From: Chitinophaga pinensis
GTDB lineage: Bacteria; Bacteroidota; Bacteroidia; Flavobacteriales_D; Crocinitomicaceae
Length of the DNA: 64,000 nt
NCBI GenBank assembly: GCA_943324745.2
Contig: CALPMT020000007.1
Location: forward strand, 45,852-109,851
Reading direction: 5' to 3'
Part shown: positions 40,854 through 50,885 of the stretch, in pieces
Numbering within the stretch: position 1 is the stretch's first letter
Layout of the letters: each line of letters begins with the position of its first letter
The notes under the pieces: model-generated
Database searches by the model: none
What the model was told of the DNA's origin: nothing
Seen by the model: only the letters and a program-made list of their open reading frames with translations
Translations under genes and position numbers: made by a program

Positions 40854-41810
40854 ATGGCATTTTTCGGATTATTCTCTAAAGAAAAAAAAGAAACTCTTAA
40901 CAAAGGGTTGGAAAAAACAAAACAAAGTTTTTTCTCTAAAATCGCACGTACCATTGTAGGTAAATCTACCGTGGATGATGAGGTATTGGATAACCTTGAA
41001 GAAATTTTAATCACTTCCGATGTAGGGGTTGAAACAACCTTGAAAGTAATCGAACGTATCGAAGCACGTATTGCACGCGACAAATATCTAAATACTTCGG
41101 AACTAAATCGTGTACTGAAAGAAGAAATCTCCTCGTTGCTAGAAGAAAATAACACCCATAATCCAGGTGAGTTTAAATTTCCAGATACAAATGGTCTACC
41201 TTACGTTATCATGGTGGTTGGAGTGAATGGTGTTGGTAAAACTACAACTATCGGAAAATTAGCACATCATTTTAAATCAGAAGGTAAAAAAGTGGTGTTA
41301 GGTGCAGCAGATACTTTTAGAGCAGCGGCTGTAGATCAATTAATTATTTGGGCAGATAGAGTAGGTGTACCGATTGTTCAGCAAGGAATGGGCGCTGATC
41401 CTGCTTCTGTTGCTTTTGATGCTTTATCGTCTGCTAAAGCACAAGGTGCTGACGTAGTGATTATTGATACCGCAGGACGTTTACATAATAAAGTAAACTT
41501 GATGAATGAACTTTCTAAGATTCGTCGTGTCATGGATAAAATTATTCCAGATGCTCCTCATGAAGTGTTATTAGTGTTGGATGGTTCAACAGGACAAAAT
41601 GCCTTTGAACAAGCAAAACAATTCTCATTAGCGACTGATATTACTGCTCTTGCTGTGACAAAATTAGATGGAACAGCTAAAGGTGGTGTGGTAATAGGTA
41701 TCTCTGACCAAATGAAAATCCCAGTGAAATACATAGGTGTAGGAGAAGGAATGAATGACTTACAATTATTTCACAGAGAAGAATTTGTAGACTCTTTATT
41801 TTCTGAATAA
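40854..41810 (+). CDS. ftsY: signal recognition particle receptor FtsY
   Basis: A 318-residue SRP GTPase that docks ribosome-SRP complexes at the inner membrane. The N domain (about 15-110) is followed by the G domain with GVNGVGKTTTIGKLAHHF near residue 122, DTFRAAAVDQL, VIIDTAGRLHNKVNLMNEL and TKLDGTAKGGVVIGI. The acidic A domain of enterobacterial FtsY is absent, as is usual in Bacteroidota. It starts just behind the terminator at 40839. Confidence 0.96.
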   Translation: MAFFGLFSKEKKETLNKGLEKTKQSFFSKIARTIVGKSTVDDEVLDNLEEILITSDVGVETTLKVIERIEARIARDKYLNTSELNRVLKEEISSLLEENNTHNPGEFKFPDTNGLPYVIMVVGVNGVGKTTTIGKLAHHFKSEGKKVVLGAADTFRAAAVDQLIIWADRVGVPIVQQGMGADPASVAFDALSSAKAQGADVVIIDTAGRLHNKVNLMNELSKIRRVMDKIIPDAPHEVLLVLDGSTGQNAFEQAKQFSLATDITALAVTKLDGTAKGGVVIGISDQMKIPVKYIGVGEGMNDLQLFHREEFVDSLFSE

Positions 41811-41811
41811 T

Positions 41812-42033
41812 ATGAAAAAAATAGCAATTTATAGTTGTGTAATCTTGATGACCTCTTGTGCAATCACAACTAAAACTACCCCTTCGACTGCTCCGGAAAA
41901 GTTAAAAAGTACTACTACATTAAAAGGAAAGGAAAAAATAATCGAGGTTTCTCCAGTAAAAATTCCAAATGCTGTTGAACCTAACAATAATGTTCCTTCT
42001 ACTTATGAATCAGATTCTCCTAGAAGAGAATAA
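41812..42033 (+). CDS. small lipoprotein, 73 aa
   Basis: A 73-residue predicted lipoprotein (KKIAIYSCVILMTSCAIT, with lipobox LMTSC). The remainder is Thr-, Pro- and Lys-rich and unstructured (STAPEKLKSTTTLKGKEK). It starts one base after the ftsY stop, so it is co-transcribed, and it ends at the stop of the convergent ferredoxin gene. Function unknown. Confidence 0.6.
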   Translation: MKKIAIYSCVILMTSCAITTKTTPSTAPEKLKSTTTLKGKEKIIEVSPVKIPNAVEPNNNVPSTYESDSPRRE

Positions 42034-42261
42034 CTAAAATTTCTCAATTTTTATAATGTTCACAGGACAATGTTGACTTGCCAAAAGGTTACTGTCGTAT
42101 TCATGGTCGTCAACGAGAATTGAAAACCATCCTTTTTTTTCTTTTCCACCGATCAACGTACATTTTCCATCTTTTTTGGAAATTCTCCATCGATATTTGT
42201 CTGCTTCTACGCATGCGTTGCATCCAATGCATTTAGCGCGTAATTGAGTAATTCGAACCAT
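42034..42261 (-). CDS. 4Fe-4S ferredoxin
   Basis: A 75-residue protein with one cluster motif, CIGCNACVEAD (Cys 11, 14, 17), and a last ligand in the HCPVN segment near residue 64. It carries electrons at low potential. Its gene starts one base after the U32-protein stop, so the pair forms an operon; some U32 tRNA- or rRNA-modifying enzymes depend on an Fe-S protein. Confidence 0.85.
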   Translation of the reverse strand: MVRITQLRAKCIGCNACVEADKYRWRISKKDGKCTLIGGKEKKGWFSILVDDHEYDSNLLASQHCPVNIIKIEKF

Positions 42262-42262
42262 C

Positions 42263-43501
42263 TTAAGCTTCTACGATTTTGTATAGTTTGTCAGAGGGTC
42301 TTATCTTTTTAGGTACGACAAATGTGAATTCAGTTCCCTTCTTCACTTGGATGACAGGCATGTTGTCTATACGCAGTTCTTCTATTTTAGTAAAAATTAC
42401 ACCCGTTGTTGGTCCAGTAATACAAATTTTATCCCCCATTTTTAAGTCTTGTGCTTCCATCAAAAATTCTCCAACTTTCGCTTCTTCATAATATTTACGT
42501 CCTTTTGCAACATAGACTTTACGTGTCGTTGCTTTAGAACCATAGGAATCATTCCATTCACCCATCAATTTACCAAGATAATACCCATCCCAAAAACCAC
42601 GATTAAAGACAGTAGCTAAACGTTCTTTCCATACAGTCACTTTTTCACTACTATAACTGCCTTCTTGAATGGAGTCGATGGCTTCTCGGTAACAGGAAGT
42701 TGTAATATTTACATAATCAGCACTTCTACCTCGACCTTCAATTTTTAATACAGAAACACCTGATTCAATGATTTTATTTAAAAAGTCGATGGTACATAAA
42801 TCTTTTGCAGACATGATATATTCATTATCCACTTCCAATTCATACCCTGTGTCTTTGTCTGTTACGATATAACTTTTACGACAATTTTGAACACAGGCTC
42901 CTCGGTTAGCAGATGAGAAATTACTATGTAAACTTAAATAACATTTACCAGAAACAGCCATACATAAAGCTCCATGCCCAAATATTTCTGTTTGAACTAA
43001 ATTACCTGAAGGTCCTATGATTTCACGACGCTTGATTTCTTTATTGATGCTTTCCACTTGCAATAAACTTAATTCACGAGATAGCACCATGACATCTGCA
43101 AAATTTGCATAAAATTCAACGGAGTCGATATTAGTAATGTTACATTGTGTTGAAATATGCACGGGTTGACCAATTTTTTTTGCATAATTCATCACCGCAT
43201 GATCAGATGCAATGACAGCGCTTACACCTGTTTCTTTAGATACATCTACGATACGTTTCATTAAGGCAATATCGTGATCATATAAAATGGTATTCAGAGT
43301 TAGGTAACTCTTAAGCCTGTTTTCTTTACAAATACGTACAATCTCTGATAAGTCATCCAAGATAAAATTATGGGTAGACTTAGTACGCATGTTTAATTGT
43401 TCGACTCCAAAATAGATAGAATTTGCGCCACCTTGTATGGCTGCGTGTAGCGATTCGAATGAACCTGCTGGAGCCATTAGTTCTATGTTGTTATTTGACA
43501 T
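42263..43501 (-). CDS. U32 family protein, likely RNA hydroxylation
   Basis: A 412-residue protein of the former peptidase U32 family. It begins NNIELMAPAGSFESLHAAIQ, has ALCMAVSGKCYLSLHSNFSS and RGACVQNCRK (the conserved Cys set), then YIMSAKDLCTIDFLNKIIES. Relatives TrhP (YegQ) and RlhA (YdcP) of E. coli hydroxylate tRNA U34 or 23S C2501 and use a prephenate-derived step. Which substrate applies cannot be told. The ferredoxin gene behind it supports an Fe-S-dependent reaction. Confidence 0.82.
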   Translation of the reverse strand: MSNNNIELMAPAGSFESLHAAIQGGANSIYFGVEQLNMRTKSTHNFILDDLSEIVRICKENRLKSYLTLNTILYDHDIALMKRIVDVSKETGVSAVIASDHAVMNYAKKIGQPVHISTQCNITNIDSVEFYANFADVMVLSRELSLLQVESINKEIKRREIIGPSGNLVQTEIFGHGALCMAVSGKCYLSLHSNFSSANRGACVQNCRKSYIVTDKDTGYELEVDNEYIMSAKDLCTIDFLNKIIESGVSVLKIEGRGRSADYVNITTSCYREAIDSIQEGSYSSEKVTVWKERLATVFNRGFWDGYYLGKLMGEWNDSYGSKATTRKVYVAKGRKYYEEAKVGEFLMEAQDLKMGDKICITGPTTGVIFTKIEELRIDNMPVIQVKKGTEFTFVVPKKIRPSDKLYKIVEA

Positions 43502-43579
43502 TATAAATTCCCCCTATGCTATAAGGGGCAAATTTCATCTTTTTAACGGTTAGATAAAATGATTTGTGTCAGGTTTGAA

Positions 43580-43624
43580 AAAAAAATGGCTGTTTCGAGT
43601 TTTTAGATACAGCCACTTTTTTTT
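43580..43624. terminator. bidirectional hairpin terminator
   Basis: tggctgt (43587) and acagcca (43609) form a 7-bp stem; A run before and T run after suit both directions. It ends the ACMSD-like transcript on the minus strand. Confidence 0.7.
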
Positions 43625-43684
43625 AAATAAAACTCAATTGTTCATGAAAGAACGCTCTCAATTTTCTATTACTTGTTAATTGTC

Positions 43685-44692
43685 TTATTGAAACTGATTT
43701 TTTTCTAACTTCAACCATTCCAACGTCGCATTGTGAAATATATCTTCTTGTACTTCCTTAGATAAATCACTATCTTCTATAAATTTACCAATTTCTAAAT
43801 CGCCTAAAGGAAAAGGGTAATCAGTTCCAAAACATACTTTTTTACTTCCTTGCATCTTTAATATATACTTCAGTAAATCAATGTCGTGAGTGATACTATC
43901 CACCCAGAATTTACCCACATATTCACGAGGGTTAATTGGATTGTCCAATGCTACTAGATCTGGTCGACAGTTAAAACCATGTTCTACACGACCTAAAGTA
44001 GGTAAGAAAGATCCTCCTGCATGTGAAAAACACACACGAAGATGGGGTAATTTTTCTAATAAACCACTAAAAATCATTGAGCAAGCAGCTCGGGAAGTTT
44101 CAGCAGGCATACCTACTAACCAAGGTAACCAGTATTTTTTCATACTCTCTTCTCCCATCATTTGCCACGGGTGAATCATAACAGCCATATCTAATTCAGC
44201 CATTGCTTCAAAAATTGGATAAAATTCTGGTTCTCCCAAATTTTTATCATTGATGTTACTTCCAATTTGTACACCAACCAATCCGATTTCTTTACAACGT
44301 CTTAATTCTTGAATTGCAGTATCCACATCTTGCATAGGAATCGTACCTAATCCGATGTAGTTTTTTGGATAACGAGCCACTAAATCTGCAATATGGTCAT
44401 TTAAAAATTTGGAAGACTCTAAACAATCTTGTGGCTTAGCCCAATAAGAGAATAATACAGGAATCGTACATACCACTTGAACCGTTGTTGCAAAATCTTG
44501 GTATTCTTTGAGTCTAAAATCTTCGTCCCAACAATTCTCTTCTATACGACGAAAGAAACGTCCTCCCTGCATCATATCTGCAGTCTTATCTTCGTTATGT
44601 TTCAAGTAAATAAAATCACCATACCCGAATTTACCATGCCAATCTGGTAAGTTCTTTGGGATGATATGCGAATGCATGTCAATTTTCAACAT
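43685..44692 (-). CDS. amidohydrolase, ACMSD-like
   Basis: A 335-residue TIM-barrel metal enzyme matching 2-amino-3-carboxymuconate 6-semialdehyde decarboxylase. Metal ligands: KIDMHSHIIPKN at residues 3-14 (HxH), MIHPWQMMG near 172, CFSHAGGSFLPTLGR near 222 and FGTDYPFPLG near 288. The enzyme would decarboxylate ACMS in the kynurenine route of tryptophan degradation; the other pathway genes are not next to it. It ends at a hairpin terminator and is separated from accC by cactcgtcac repeats. Confidence 0.85.
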   Translation of the reverse strand: MLKIDMHSHIIPKNLPDWHGKFGYGDFIYLKHNEDKTADMMQGGRFFRRIEENCWDEDFRLKEYQDFATTVQVVCTIPVLFSYWAKPQDCLESSKFLNDHIADLVARYPKNYIGLGTIPMQDVDTAIQELRRCKEIGLVGVQIGSNINDKNLGEPEFYPIFEAMAELDMAVMIHPWQMMGEESMKKYWLPWLVGMPAETSRAACSMIFSGLLEKLPHLRVCFSHAGGSFLPTLGRVEHGFNCRPDLVALDNPINPREYVGKFWVDSITHDIDLLKYILKMQGSKKVCFGTDYPFPLGDLEIGKFIEDSDLSKEVQEDIFHNATLEWLKLEKNQFQ

Positions 44693-44757
44693 AATCTATA
44701 TTTTATATTTTATAATTTATAATTCGTAAACTTTTTTTTCTCAACCCTTTACCTATT

Positions 44758-44785
44758 TCACTCGTCACTTTCGTCACTCGTCACT
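44758..44785. repeat. cgtcactcgtcac repeat between ACMSD and accC genes
   Basis: tcactcgtcac-tttcg-tcactcgtcact: two nearly identical direct units. The same words lie inside the EamA gene at 26727-26755. Confidence 0.6.
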
Positions 44786-44788
44786 AAA

Positions 44789-46273
44789 TCACCTTACCAT
44801 CAACTTCCAAGCTCCATGTATCGGCTTAGAAATAAATTCTTGTTCGTTTTTTTCTTTTAAGTCATTCCAAAGTGTTTCGACAGCAGCTTCTAAGACTTTT
44901 TTTTCTTCTAACATTGCAGTATGAACGACTTCTGGTGTTTCAAAATAGTGTTTAATAAAGTTGGTGTCAAAATCACCCGAAGTAAATGCATGATGTTTTA
45001 GTACGTATTTGCAAAAATCTAAGTTCGTTTTCACTCCTGATACCTCGTAATTATCAATTGCGAAAATCATGCGTTCAATCGCTTTTTCACGCGTTTCTCC
45101 CCAAACGACTAATTTTGCTAACATTGGATCGTAATAAATTGGAATTTCCATTCCTTCTTCAAATGAATCGTCTACTCGAATATGTTCCCCATTTGGAGTG
45201 CGGTAACGTTTAAGTATACCAATATCAGGTGTAAATCCATTGAATGTGTCTTCAGCATATAAGCGAATTTCGATTGCGTGACCATGTATCGCTAATTCAT
45301 CTTGTAGTTTCGGAAGTCTTTCTCCACGCGCAACACGTATTTGCCATTCTACTAAATCTAACCCCGTAATTTCTTCTGTAACAGGATGTTCAACTTGTAG
45401 ACGCGTATTCATTTCCAAGAAGAAGAAATCTAAATTAGCGTCTAATAAAAATTCAACTGTACCAGCACCCACATAATCACACGATTTACAAACTGCAATT
45501 GCAGCTTCGCCCATCTTAGTTCTTAACGCTTGACTTAACACTGAGCTAGGCGCTTCTTCGATGACTTTTTGGTGACGTCTTTGAATACTGCATTCTCGTT
45601 CAAATAAATAAACGTAGTTTCCATGTGTATCTCCAAAAACTTGTATTTCAATATGACGTGGTTTGCTGACAAATTTTTCGATAAAAACTTCATCATTTCC
45701 AAAAGAAGAGCGTGCCTCACTTTGTGCCATGCGCATTTGTTCTTCAAGACTTTCAATGTTTTCAACGAGACGCATTCCTTTTCCACCACCACCAGCAGAA
45801 GCTTTGATTAACACAGGGAATCCCACACGAAGTGCAATTTCTTTCGCTTCATGAACATCAACGATTGCTTTATCAACACCTGGAACTAGTGGTACATCGA
45901 ATTTTTTTACAGCTTGTTTCGCTTCCAATTTATCCCCCATCACTTGCATTGATGATGGAGTAGGACCAATAAAAGTAATTCCAGCTTCTTTTACTTTAGT
46001 TGCAAATTCAGCATTTTCAGAAAGAAATCCATAACCAGGATGTATTCCATCAACACCTAATGTTTTACAATGTTCAATAATGACATCTTGTTTAAGATAA
46101 CTTTCATTGGAAGGCGATGCTCCTACATAGACTGATTCGTCTGCTTCACGAACATGTAGAGCGTTTTTATCTGCATCTGAATAAATTGCTACAGTTTTAA
46201 CACCCATTTTTTTGAGGGTTCTAATCACGCGGCGTGCTATTTCTCCACGATTGGCAATGAGTACTTTTTGCAT
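44789..46273 (-). CDS. accC: biotin carboxylase (acetyl-CoA carboxylase type)
   Basis: A 494-residue ATP-grasp enzyme that carboxylates biotin with bicarbonate. It begins QKVLIANRGEIARRVIRTLK and contains GIHPGYGFLSENAEF, the glycine-rich ATP loop KASAGGGGKGMRLV, FIEKFVSKPRHIEIQVFGD and EMNTRLQVEHPVTEEITG, the catalytic Glu/Arg/His region. A propionyl- or methylcrotonyl-CoA carboxylase subunit is possible, since no accB is adjacent. It begins 5 bases after tamB and forms an operon with it. Confidence 0.88.
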   Translation of the reverse strand: MQKVLIANRGEIARRVIRTLKKMGVKTVAIYSDADKNALHVREADESVYVGASPSNESYLKQDVIIEHCKTLGVDGIHPGYGFLSENAEFATKVKEAGITFIGPTPSSMQVMGDKLEAKQAVKKFDVPLVPGVDKAIVDVHEAKEIALRVGFPVLIKASAGGGGKGMRLVENIESLEEQMRMAQSEARSSFGNDEVFIEKFVSKPRHIEIQVFGDTHGNYVYLFERECSIQRRHQKVIEEAPSSVLSQALRTKMGEAAIAVCKSCDYVGAGTVEFLLDANLDFFFLEMNTRLQVEHPVTEEITGLDLVEWQIRVARGERLPKLQDELAIHGHAIEIRLYAEDTFNGFTPDIGILKRYRTPNGEHIRVDDSFEEGMEIPIYYDPMLAKLVVWGETREKAIERMIFAIDNYEVSGVKTNLDFCKYVLKHHAFTSGDFDTNFIKHYFETPEVVHTAMLEEKKVLEAAVETLWNDLKEKNEQEFISKPIHGAWKLMVR

Positions 46274-46278
46274 AATTT

Positions 46279-49200
46279 TTATTTTCTAACTGTTGAACTG
46301 TCTTTATTATTTAATATAGCACTAGTTGGAATTGCTTTTCTATTCTTCCTAGTGTGTTTAATTATACGACGCTCATTTTTTGGTCTAAAAATATTTAAAA
46401 AACGTTGCAGAGAATTAAATTCTTCCAACGAAGTAAACTCCTCTTGATAGTTTATTCCAATACCTTGCGTGGTATACGTATTCAATTGATTAAATAAGTT
46501 GATGTCGTTTGATTCGTTAAACGTGCTTAATCTAAGATTTCCTTTATCGTCTAATTTGTATTCAATTTTCACATTACTAATTAATAAACTTTTGTCTGCA
46601 TTTTGATTACTCCCAAATGCAGAAGTAATCATCCAATCTCCATAATCTTTTGAAAGTCCAACTTTTATGGTAGAAGTCCCTGTTGTATTTGTATTTGTTG
46701 ATGTTGTAGTATTGTCATTTGCTGTATTATAACTTAGATTGATTTTGTAATTCTTTGATAAGGAATTTAAAATACTATTAATTTGATTCGTTACTAGATC
46801 TGCTACAGCATTTGAACCTACGTTATTACTACTAGAAAGTAGTGGTTGAAATTTTTTCCAAAGTAATAACGAAAAGAACTGTTTATTAAGTTCTTCTTTA
46901 CTGTCGTTAATTCGAGTAATTGCAGCTTTTGAATCTTCATTAATACCTGTACCTGCATTTCCTAATTCTAATTCAAAATCTATTTTTGGTTTTATGACTG
47001 TTTCGCTCAATTTTAATTTACAGCGTACTTCTTGAATGGATTTTGCATTGGAATTATCAATGGGTAAAATATCTTTTAATGTAGTAAAGACTGTACTAAC
47101 TGTTGTTAGTTTTAATTCTGCTAAATAAGGGTCTTTTGTCCAACTAATAGTTCCACCATCTTGAATTGTAAAGTTTTGTTTTAAAGGCCCTAACACAAAA
47201 TTGTAGGTGCTCTGATTTGAATTTGAATTTAAAATGGTGTACGTTCCATCCATGGTGACATTTTCAGATCGATCCATGTTAATGTTTATGTCACCACTAC
47301 CAAAAGCAGTTATTTCATCTCCTAATTTTTCGTTAAAGATTAACTTTAATTTAGCTTCAGGGGTGACTTTAAATTTTAAGTCTAGTGTAACGCCTGAATA
47401 ATCAATTTTGTGTTTTTTATTTTTTTTGAGATCATTTTTTTGTTTGAAACGAATAAATTTTCCTTCTTCAATGTCGCTGTTTCCATACATTGGGAAGTTA
47501 ATGGTAGAACCGTTTTCTGTTTTTAAATCTACATTAAATGCTATGTCGTCTGGCGTACCACTCATGTTGATTGTACCTGTAGCATATCCTTTGCCGTAAA
47601 AAATATCATCTTCCTTAAATTTCGTATTCATAACCAAAAAATGATCAATCGGTAAAATCATACCGGGAATAGAGGTGATATCTTCCTCGAGATTCATATT
47701 TACATCAAAGGTCCAATTTTCAAAGTTCTTATGGAACACGGTGGCAATAACAGAACCATTATTCCCTTCTTCATCTTTAATAGGCATGTTGTTAATATAG
47801 AAACCATCTTCATCCACTAATATTTTACCTTTAGCAGTAAGATTCACTCCAAACATTTCAATTTTAGAATGACCATTTTCAAGTTCTACTTCTCCATTCA
47901 GTTTTGGTGAATAGAGTGTACCGCCAACATTAATATTTCCTGTTATATTTCCTTCAATATTTGAAATAAGTTGCGGATCCAAAAATGCATTTGTAAATTG
48001 GATGTCTGTATGATTAAAATCTAACTTAAAATTTAAGTTGTTTTGATTATTCATTGGAAAATAACGGCCGTTGAAGTTAAAAGTAGGGTTTGAACGATAA
48101 GCTAAGTCCCCCTGTAAAAAGATACTTTTCGATTCGTTTTCCCAATTTCCTGAGAGCGCTATATCTCCAACCTCTTCTTTATTCATGAATAAATTCTTAA
48201 TGTTCGCGTTTCCTGTGATTTTAAGATTTGTAAAAGGAGTGCTAATCTTAGTGTTTGCATCCAGTTTACCCTTTAATTTTGTGGGTAATTGAAATAAGTT
48301 GCTAACATTAATCAATTCTAGTCCTTGAATATCTAGTTGTGCAACATCTTCATTTTTATCAGAGAGTATACCTTCAAAAGAAATTTTCTCGTTGTCGTGT
48401 TTGATTAAAAAATCACTTATTTGAATGAAACGTGGAGCAACTTTTAATTGACATTCATTCTCTAAAGACCATTTATTTTGATCAATATGAAAATAGGATG
48501 GAAGAATATGAAATGAAAAAGATTTTCCTTTTTCACATAGTGTGTTCCATCGAATAGTAGATTCTTTTTGATTGATTAATTTCCATGTCAACACAGATTG
48601 AAGATTGTTGTCAGAACCTGTAGTGTTCATTGATACATTTTCAAACTGAATAGAATCTGAATAATTTATGTGCTCAGCCTCAATTTTTGTATCAATGTAT
48701 TTATTGCTTATAGTACTTGACGATGAAAGTTTTTTGATTTTTAATTCACCAACACTAAAATAAGGAGCTTTAATTTTTACAGAAATTTCATCTTTAGAAA
48801 TGTCACCTTTGATTCGACTCCCTTTTGCTAATTTAAGTTGAGGAGCAAATAAATCAATGACTTCTTCAGCGTTTTTCACTTCAATATTATAACTCCAATC
48901 ATTATTAGTTATAACGGATTTTTGTGGTTTGATTAGCGCTGGTAATACGTCACTTAAGCGATTGTTGATCTCAGCGAAAATCGAGGTTATTTCCAAATTG
49001 CCATGCATATCAACATCACAGATGGAGGAATTTATTTGAAGATCATCCTCTTTTTTATTTCTTTTTAATTTGATTTTGAAATGTTCGACAGTTGCTTGTT
49101 TGTTTAATTGTTGATAATGAATATCTTTTAACTTAATTTCACCTTCGTAAGTATTTAAGTTTTTACCTCTTACATCTATTTTGACTTCTCCAGTAAGGTT

Positions 49201-50868
49201 GGTATTTGGGTTTTTAGCTAAATGTAATTTATCAAGTGCTGCATATGTGATATTTGAAGTGAAATCATACCTTTCAATTTCAGCTATTTCAATTTTCCCA
49301 TTGAAGTCAAATTTTGCGTTATCATCGTTCACATCCAATTTACCTTCGATCACGTTGTTGATATATGAAAGGTTTTCTAAATTAATTTTTGTGTAATTGT
49401 AGTTTTTAAAAGTTAGTCTGGATAATTTACCATTCATTTCGTGAACCTCAATATTGGCATCAAAATCAAACATTCCCTTAAGTGAAATCAGTCCTGTTGT
49501 TTTACCAAGCATTTGGGTTTGCAGAATTCCACCAAGATTTAAACTATCTACATAAATACTAGCTTGTTCGCCTTTTGAACTCATCAAGTAGTCGTCGTTT
49601 TTTTTATCGTAGTCGATCGTTATCCCCTTATGTAATCGAACCCCACCTTGTTTCGAATTTATTTTTTGTGCTACGATGGTTGCATGTTGATTACTACCAG
49701 TAATTTGAACATTTTTCCCTTCAAAATATCCCAGTCTTTTTATATGGGTTTCAAATTCTAAGGGTTTAATCCCTGAAATCTCTGGAAAACGAAAATTTTC
49801 TATGTCTGATATCGGAAAGTAACAATAGCTAATGTTTTCATTGTACTGTAAGTTATCTAATTCTCTAAAATCTGGTAATATCAGATCTCCATTTACCATT
49901 GAGTTTTCTCCAAACTTTAACCGTAAATTTTTAATATTCATTTCTTTGAGTCGCTCTGTAACGACTGCTTCTACTTCACAGTATTGATCCATTCCTCTTA
50001 ACTCTGAAGTGAAATATTGAATGTCACGCATACTTACATGACTTCGATTTAAAATAGCATTGAAATATACTTTGTCGTCAAATTGTAAAAAGTCATCCCA
50101 CTTGCGAAATAACATTTGAAATTTGGGTAATGTAGCTTCGGAACGGTTTGTTTTAAATTTTAACTGATTAACAGAAATAATGGTTGAATTAACTTTTGCA
50201 TACCCGGAAAAACGTTTGATTTGTAATCCACATCGTTCTTTTACAGAAAGTTGATTAATAGCTGCTTTTATAGTCCCATTGTGATAGGAGAATTTATCAG
50301 CGAATACATACAATTTTTTTAAATGAATATGATCGTAGTTGATTTCATCCGTATAGTTTGATTTACGATAATCATCATACTTTACATCTAAATTTTTTAA
50401 TGCTAATTTTTCAATCTTAAAAGTATAAGGTTTTGAAGTTGGTGTTTTTTGATCTGAGGAGAAATAATCTACAATAAATTGAAAATTAAAATCTTCTGTT
50501 TTTTTTGAAATGTTTAAATTGAAAATTCCATGCTCAATTTTCACTTTCTTCAATCGAATTTCTTTTTTGATTTGATTGACTCCTTTTAGCGTCACAAAAA
50601 TAGATTTAGCATAAGCAATTTTGTGATGTTCTCGATCCTCGATGTTTACCCCATCAAGAACAAGTTTATTAAAAAAAACAATAGATACACGTTCAATCGA
50701 AAATGTTGTTTTTAATTCTTTAGAGAAATATGAAGTTGCGCGTTGAGCTAAATAGGTTTGTACAGGAGTTGTTCTAACTAAAAAAGCAAAAAAGACAAAA
50801 AAAAGGACAAACCATTCGGCTGAAATACCTAGTAATTTTCCTGTAAATTTGAGTACTTTTGTCATCAA
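46279..50868 (-). CDS. tamB: translocation/assembly module TamB
   Basis: A 1529-residue envelope protein, one of the longest in the window. An N-terminal signal anchor (about 12-32, GISAEWFVLFFVFFAFLV) is followed by long beta-helical repeats and a C-terminal TamB domain (DUF490, about 1100-1480: GTVNMSGTP-like, then GDININMDRSENVTMDGTY). TamB spans the periplasm and carries phospholipid or outer-membrane protein traffic. The C-terminus ends in a basic tail. It is divergent from tsaD with 17 bases between the starts and co-transcribed with accC. Confidence 0.85.
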   Translation of the reverse strand: MMTKVLKFTGKLLGISAEWFVLFFVFFAFLVRTTPVQTYLAQRATSYFSKELKTTFSIERVSIVFFNKLVLDGVNIEDREHHKIAYAKSIFVTLKGVNQIKKEIRLKKVKIEHGIFNLNISKKTEDFNFQFIVDYFSSDQKTPTSKPYTFKIEKLALKNLDVKYDDYRKSNYTDEINYDHIHLKKLYVFADKFSYHNGTIKAAINQLSVKERCGLQIKRFSGYAKVNSTIISVNQLKFKTNRSEATLPKFQMLFRKWDDFLQFDDKVYFNAILNRSHVSMRDIQYFTSELRGMDQYCEVEAVVTERLKEMNIKNLRLKFGENSMVNGDLILPDFRELDNLQYNENISYCYFPISDIENFRFPEISGIKPLEFETHIKRLGYFEGKNVQITGSNQHATIVAQKINSKQGGVRLHKGITIDYDKKNDDYLMSSKGEQASIYVDSLNLGGILQTQMLGKTTGLISLKGMFDFDANIEVHEMNGKLSRLTFKNYNYTKINLENLSYINNVIEGKLDVNDDNAKFDFNGKIEIAEIERYDFTSNITYAALDKLHLAKNPNTNLTGEVKIDVRGKNLNTYEGEIKLKDIHYQQLNKQATVEHFKIKLKRNKKEDDLQINSSICDVDMHGNLEITSIFAEINNRLSDVLPALIKPQKSVITNNDWSYNIEVKNAEEVIDLFAPQLKLAKGSRIKGDISKDEISVKIKAPYFSVGELKIKKLSSSSTISNKYIDTKIEAEHINYSDSIQFENVSMNTTGSDNNLQSVLTWKLINQKESTIRWNTLCEKGKSFSFHILPSYFHIDQNKWSLENECQLKVAPRFIQISDFLIKHDNEKISFEGILSDKNEDVAQLDIQGLELINVSNLFQLPTKLKGKLDANTKISTPFTNLKITGNANIKNLFMNKEEVGDIALSGNWENESKSIFLQGDLAYRSNPTFNFNGRYFPMNNQNNLNFKLDFNHTDIQFTNAFLDPQLISNIEGNITGNINVGGTLYSPKLNGEVELENGHSKIEMFGVNLTAKGKILVDEDGFYINNMPIKDEEGNNGSVIATVFHKNFENWTFDVNMNLEEDITSIPGMILPIDHFLVMNTKFKEDDIFYGKGYATGTINMSGTPDDIAFNVDLKTENGSTINFPMYGNSDIEEGKFIRFKQKNDLKKNKKHKIDYSGVTLDLKFKVTPEAKLKLIFNEKLGDEITAFGSGDININMDRSENVTMDGTYTILNSNSNQSTYNFVLGPLKQNFTIQDGGTISWTKDPYLAELKLTTVSTVFTTLKDILPIDNSNAKSIQEVRCKLKLSETVIKPKIDFELELGNAGTGINEDSKAAITRINDSKEELNKQFFSLLLWKKFQPLLSSSNNVGSNAVADLVTNQINSILNSLSKNYKINLSYNTANDNTTTSTNTNTTGTSTIKVGLSKDYGDWMITSAFGSNQNADKSLLISNVKIEYKLDDKGNLRLSTFNESNDINLFNQLNTYTTQGIGINYQEEFTSLEEFNSLQRFLNIFRPKNERRIIKHTRKNRKAIPTSAILNNKDSSTVRK

Positions 50869-50885
50869 TTAAAAAACAATAAACT

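Noticed and set aside
46279..50868. Short open frames on the plus strand inside tamB and accC
   Set aside because: They have no motifs, start or promoter and lie inside well-supported genes on the other strand.
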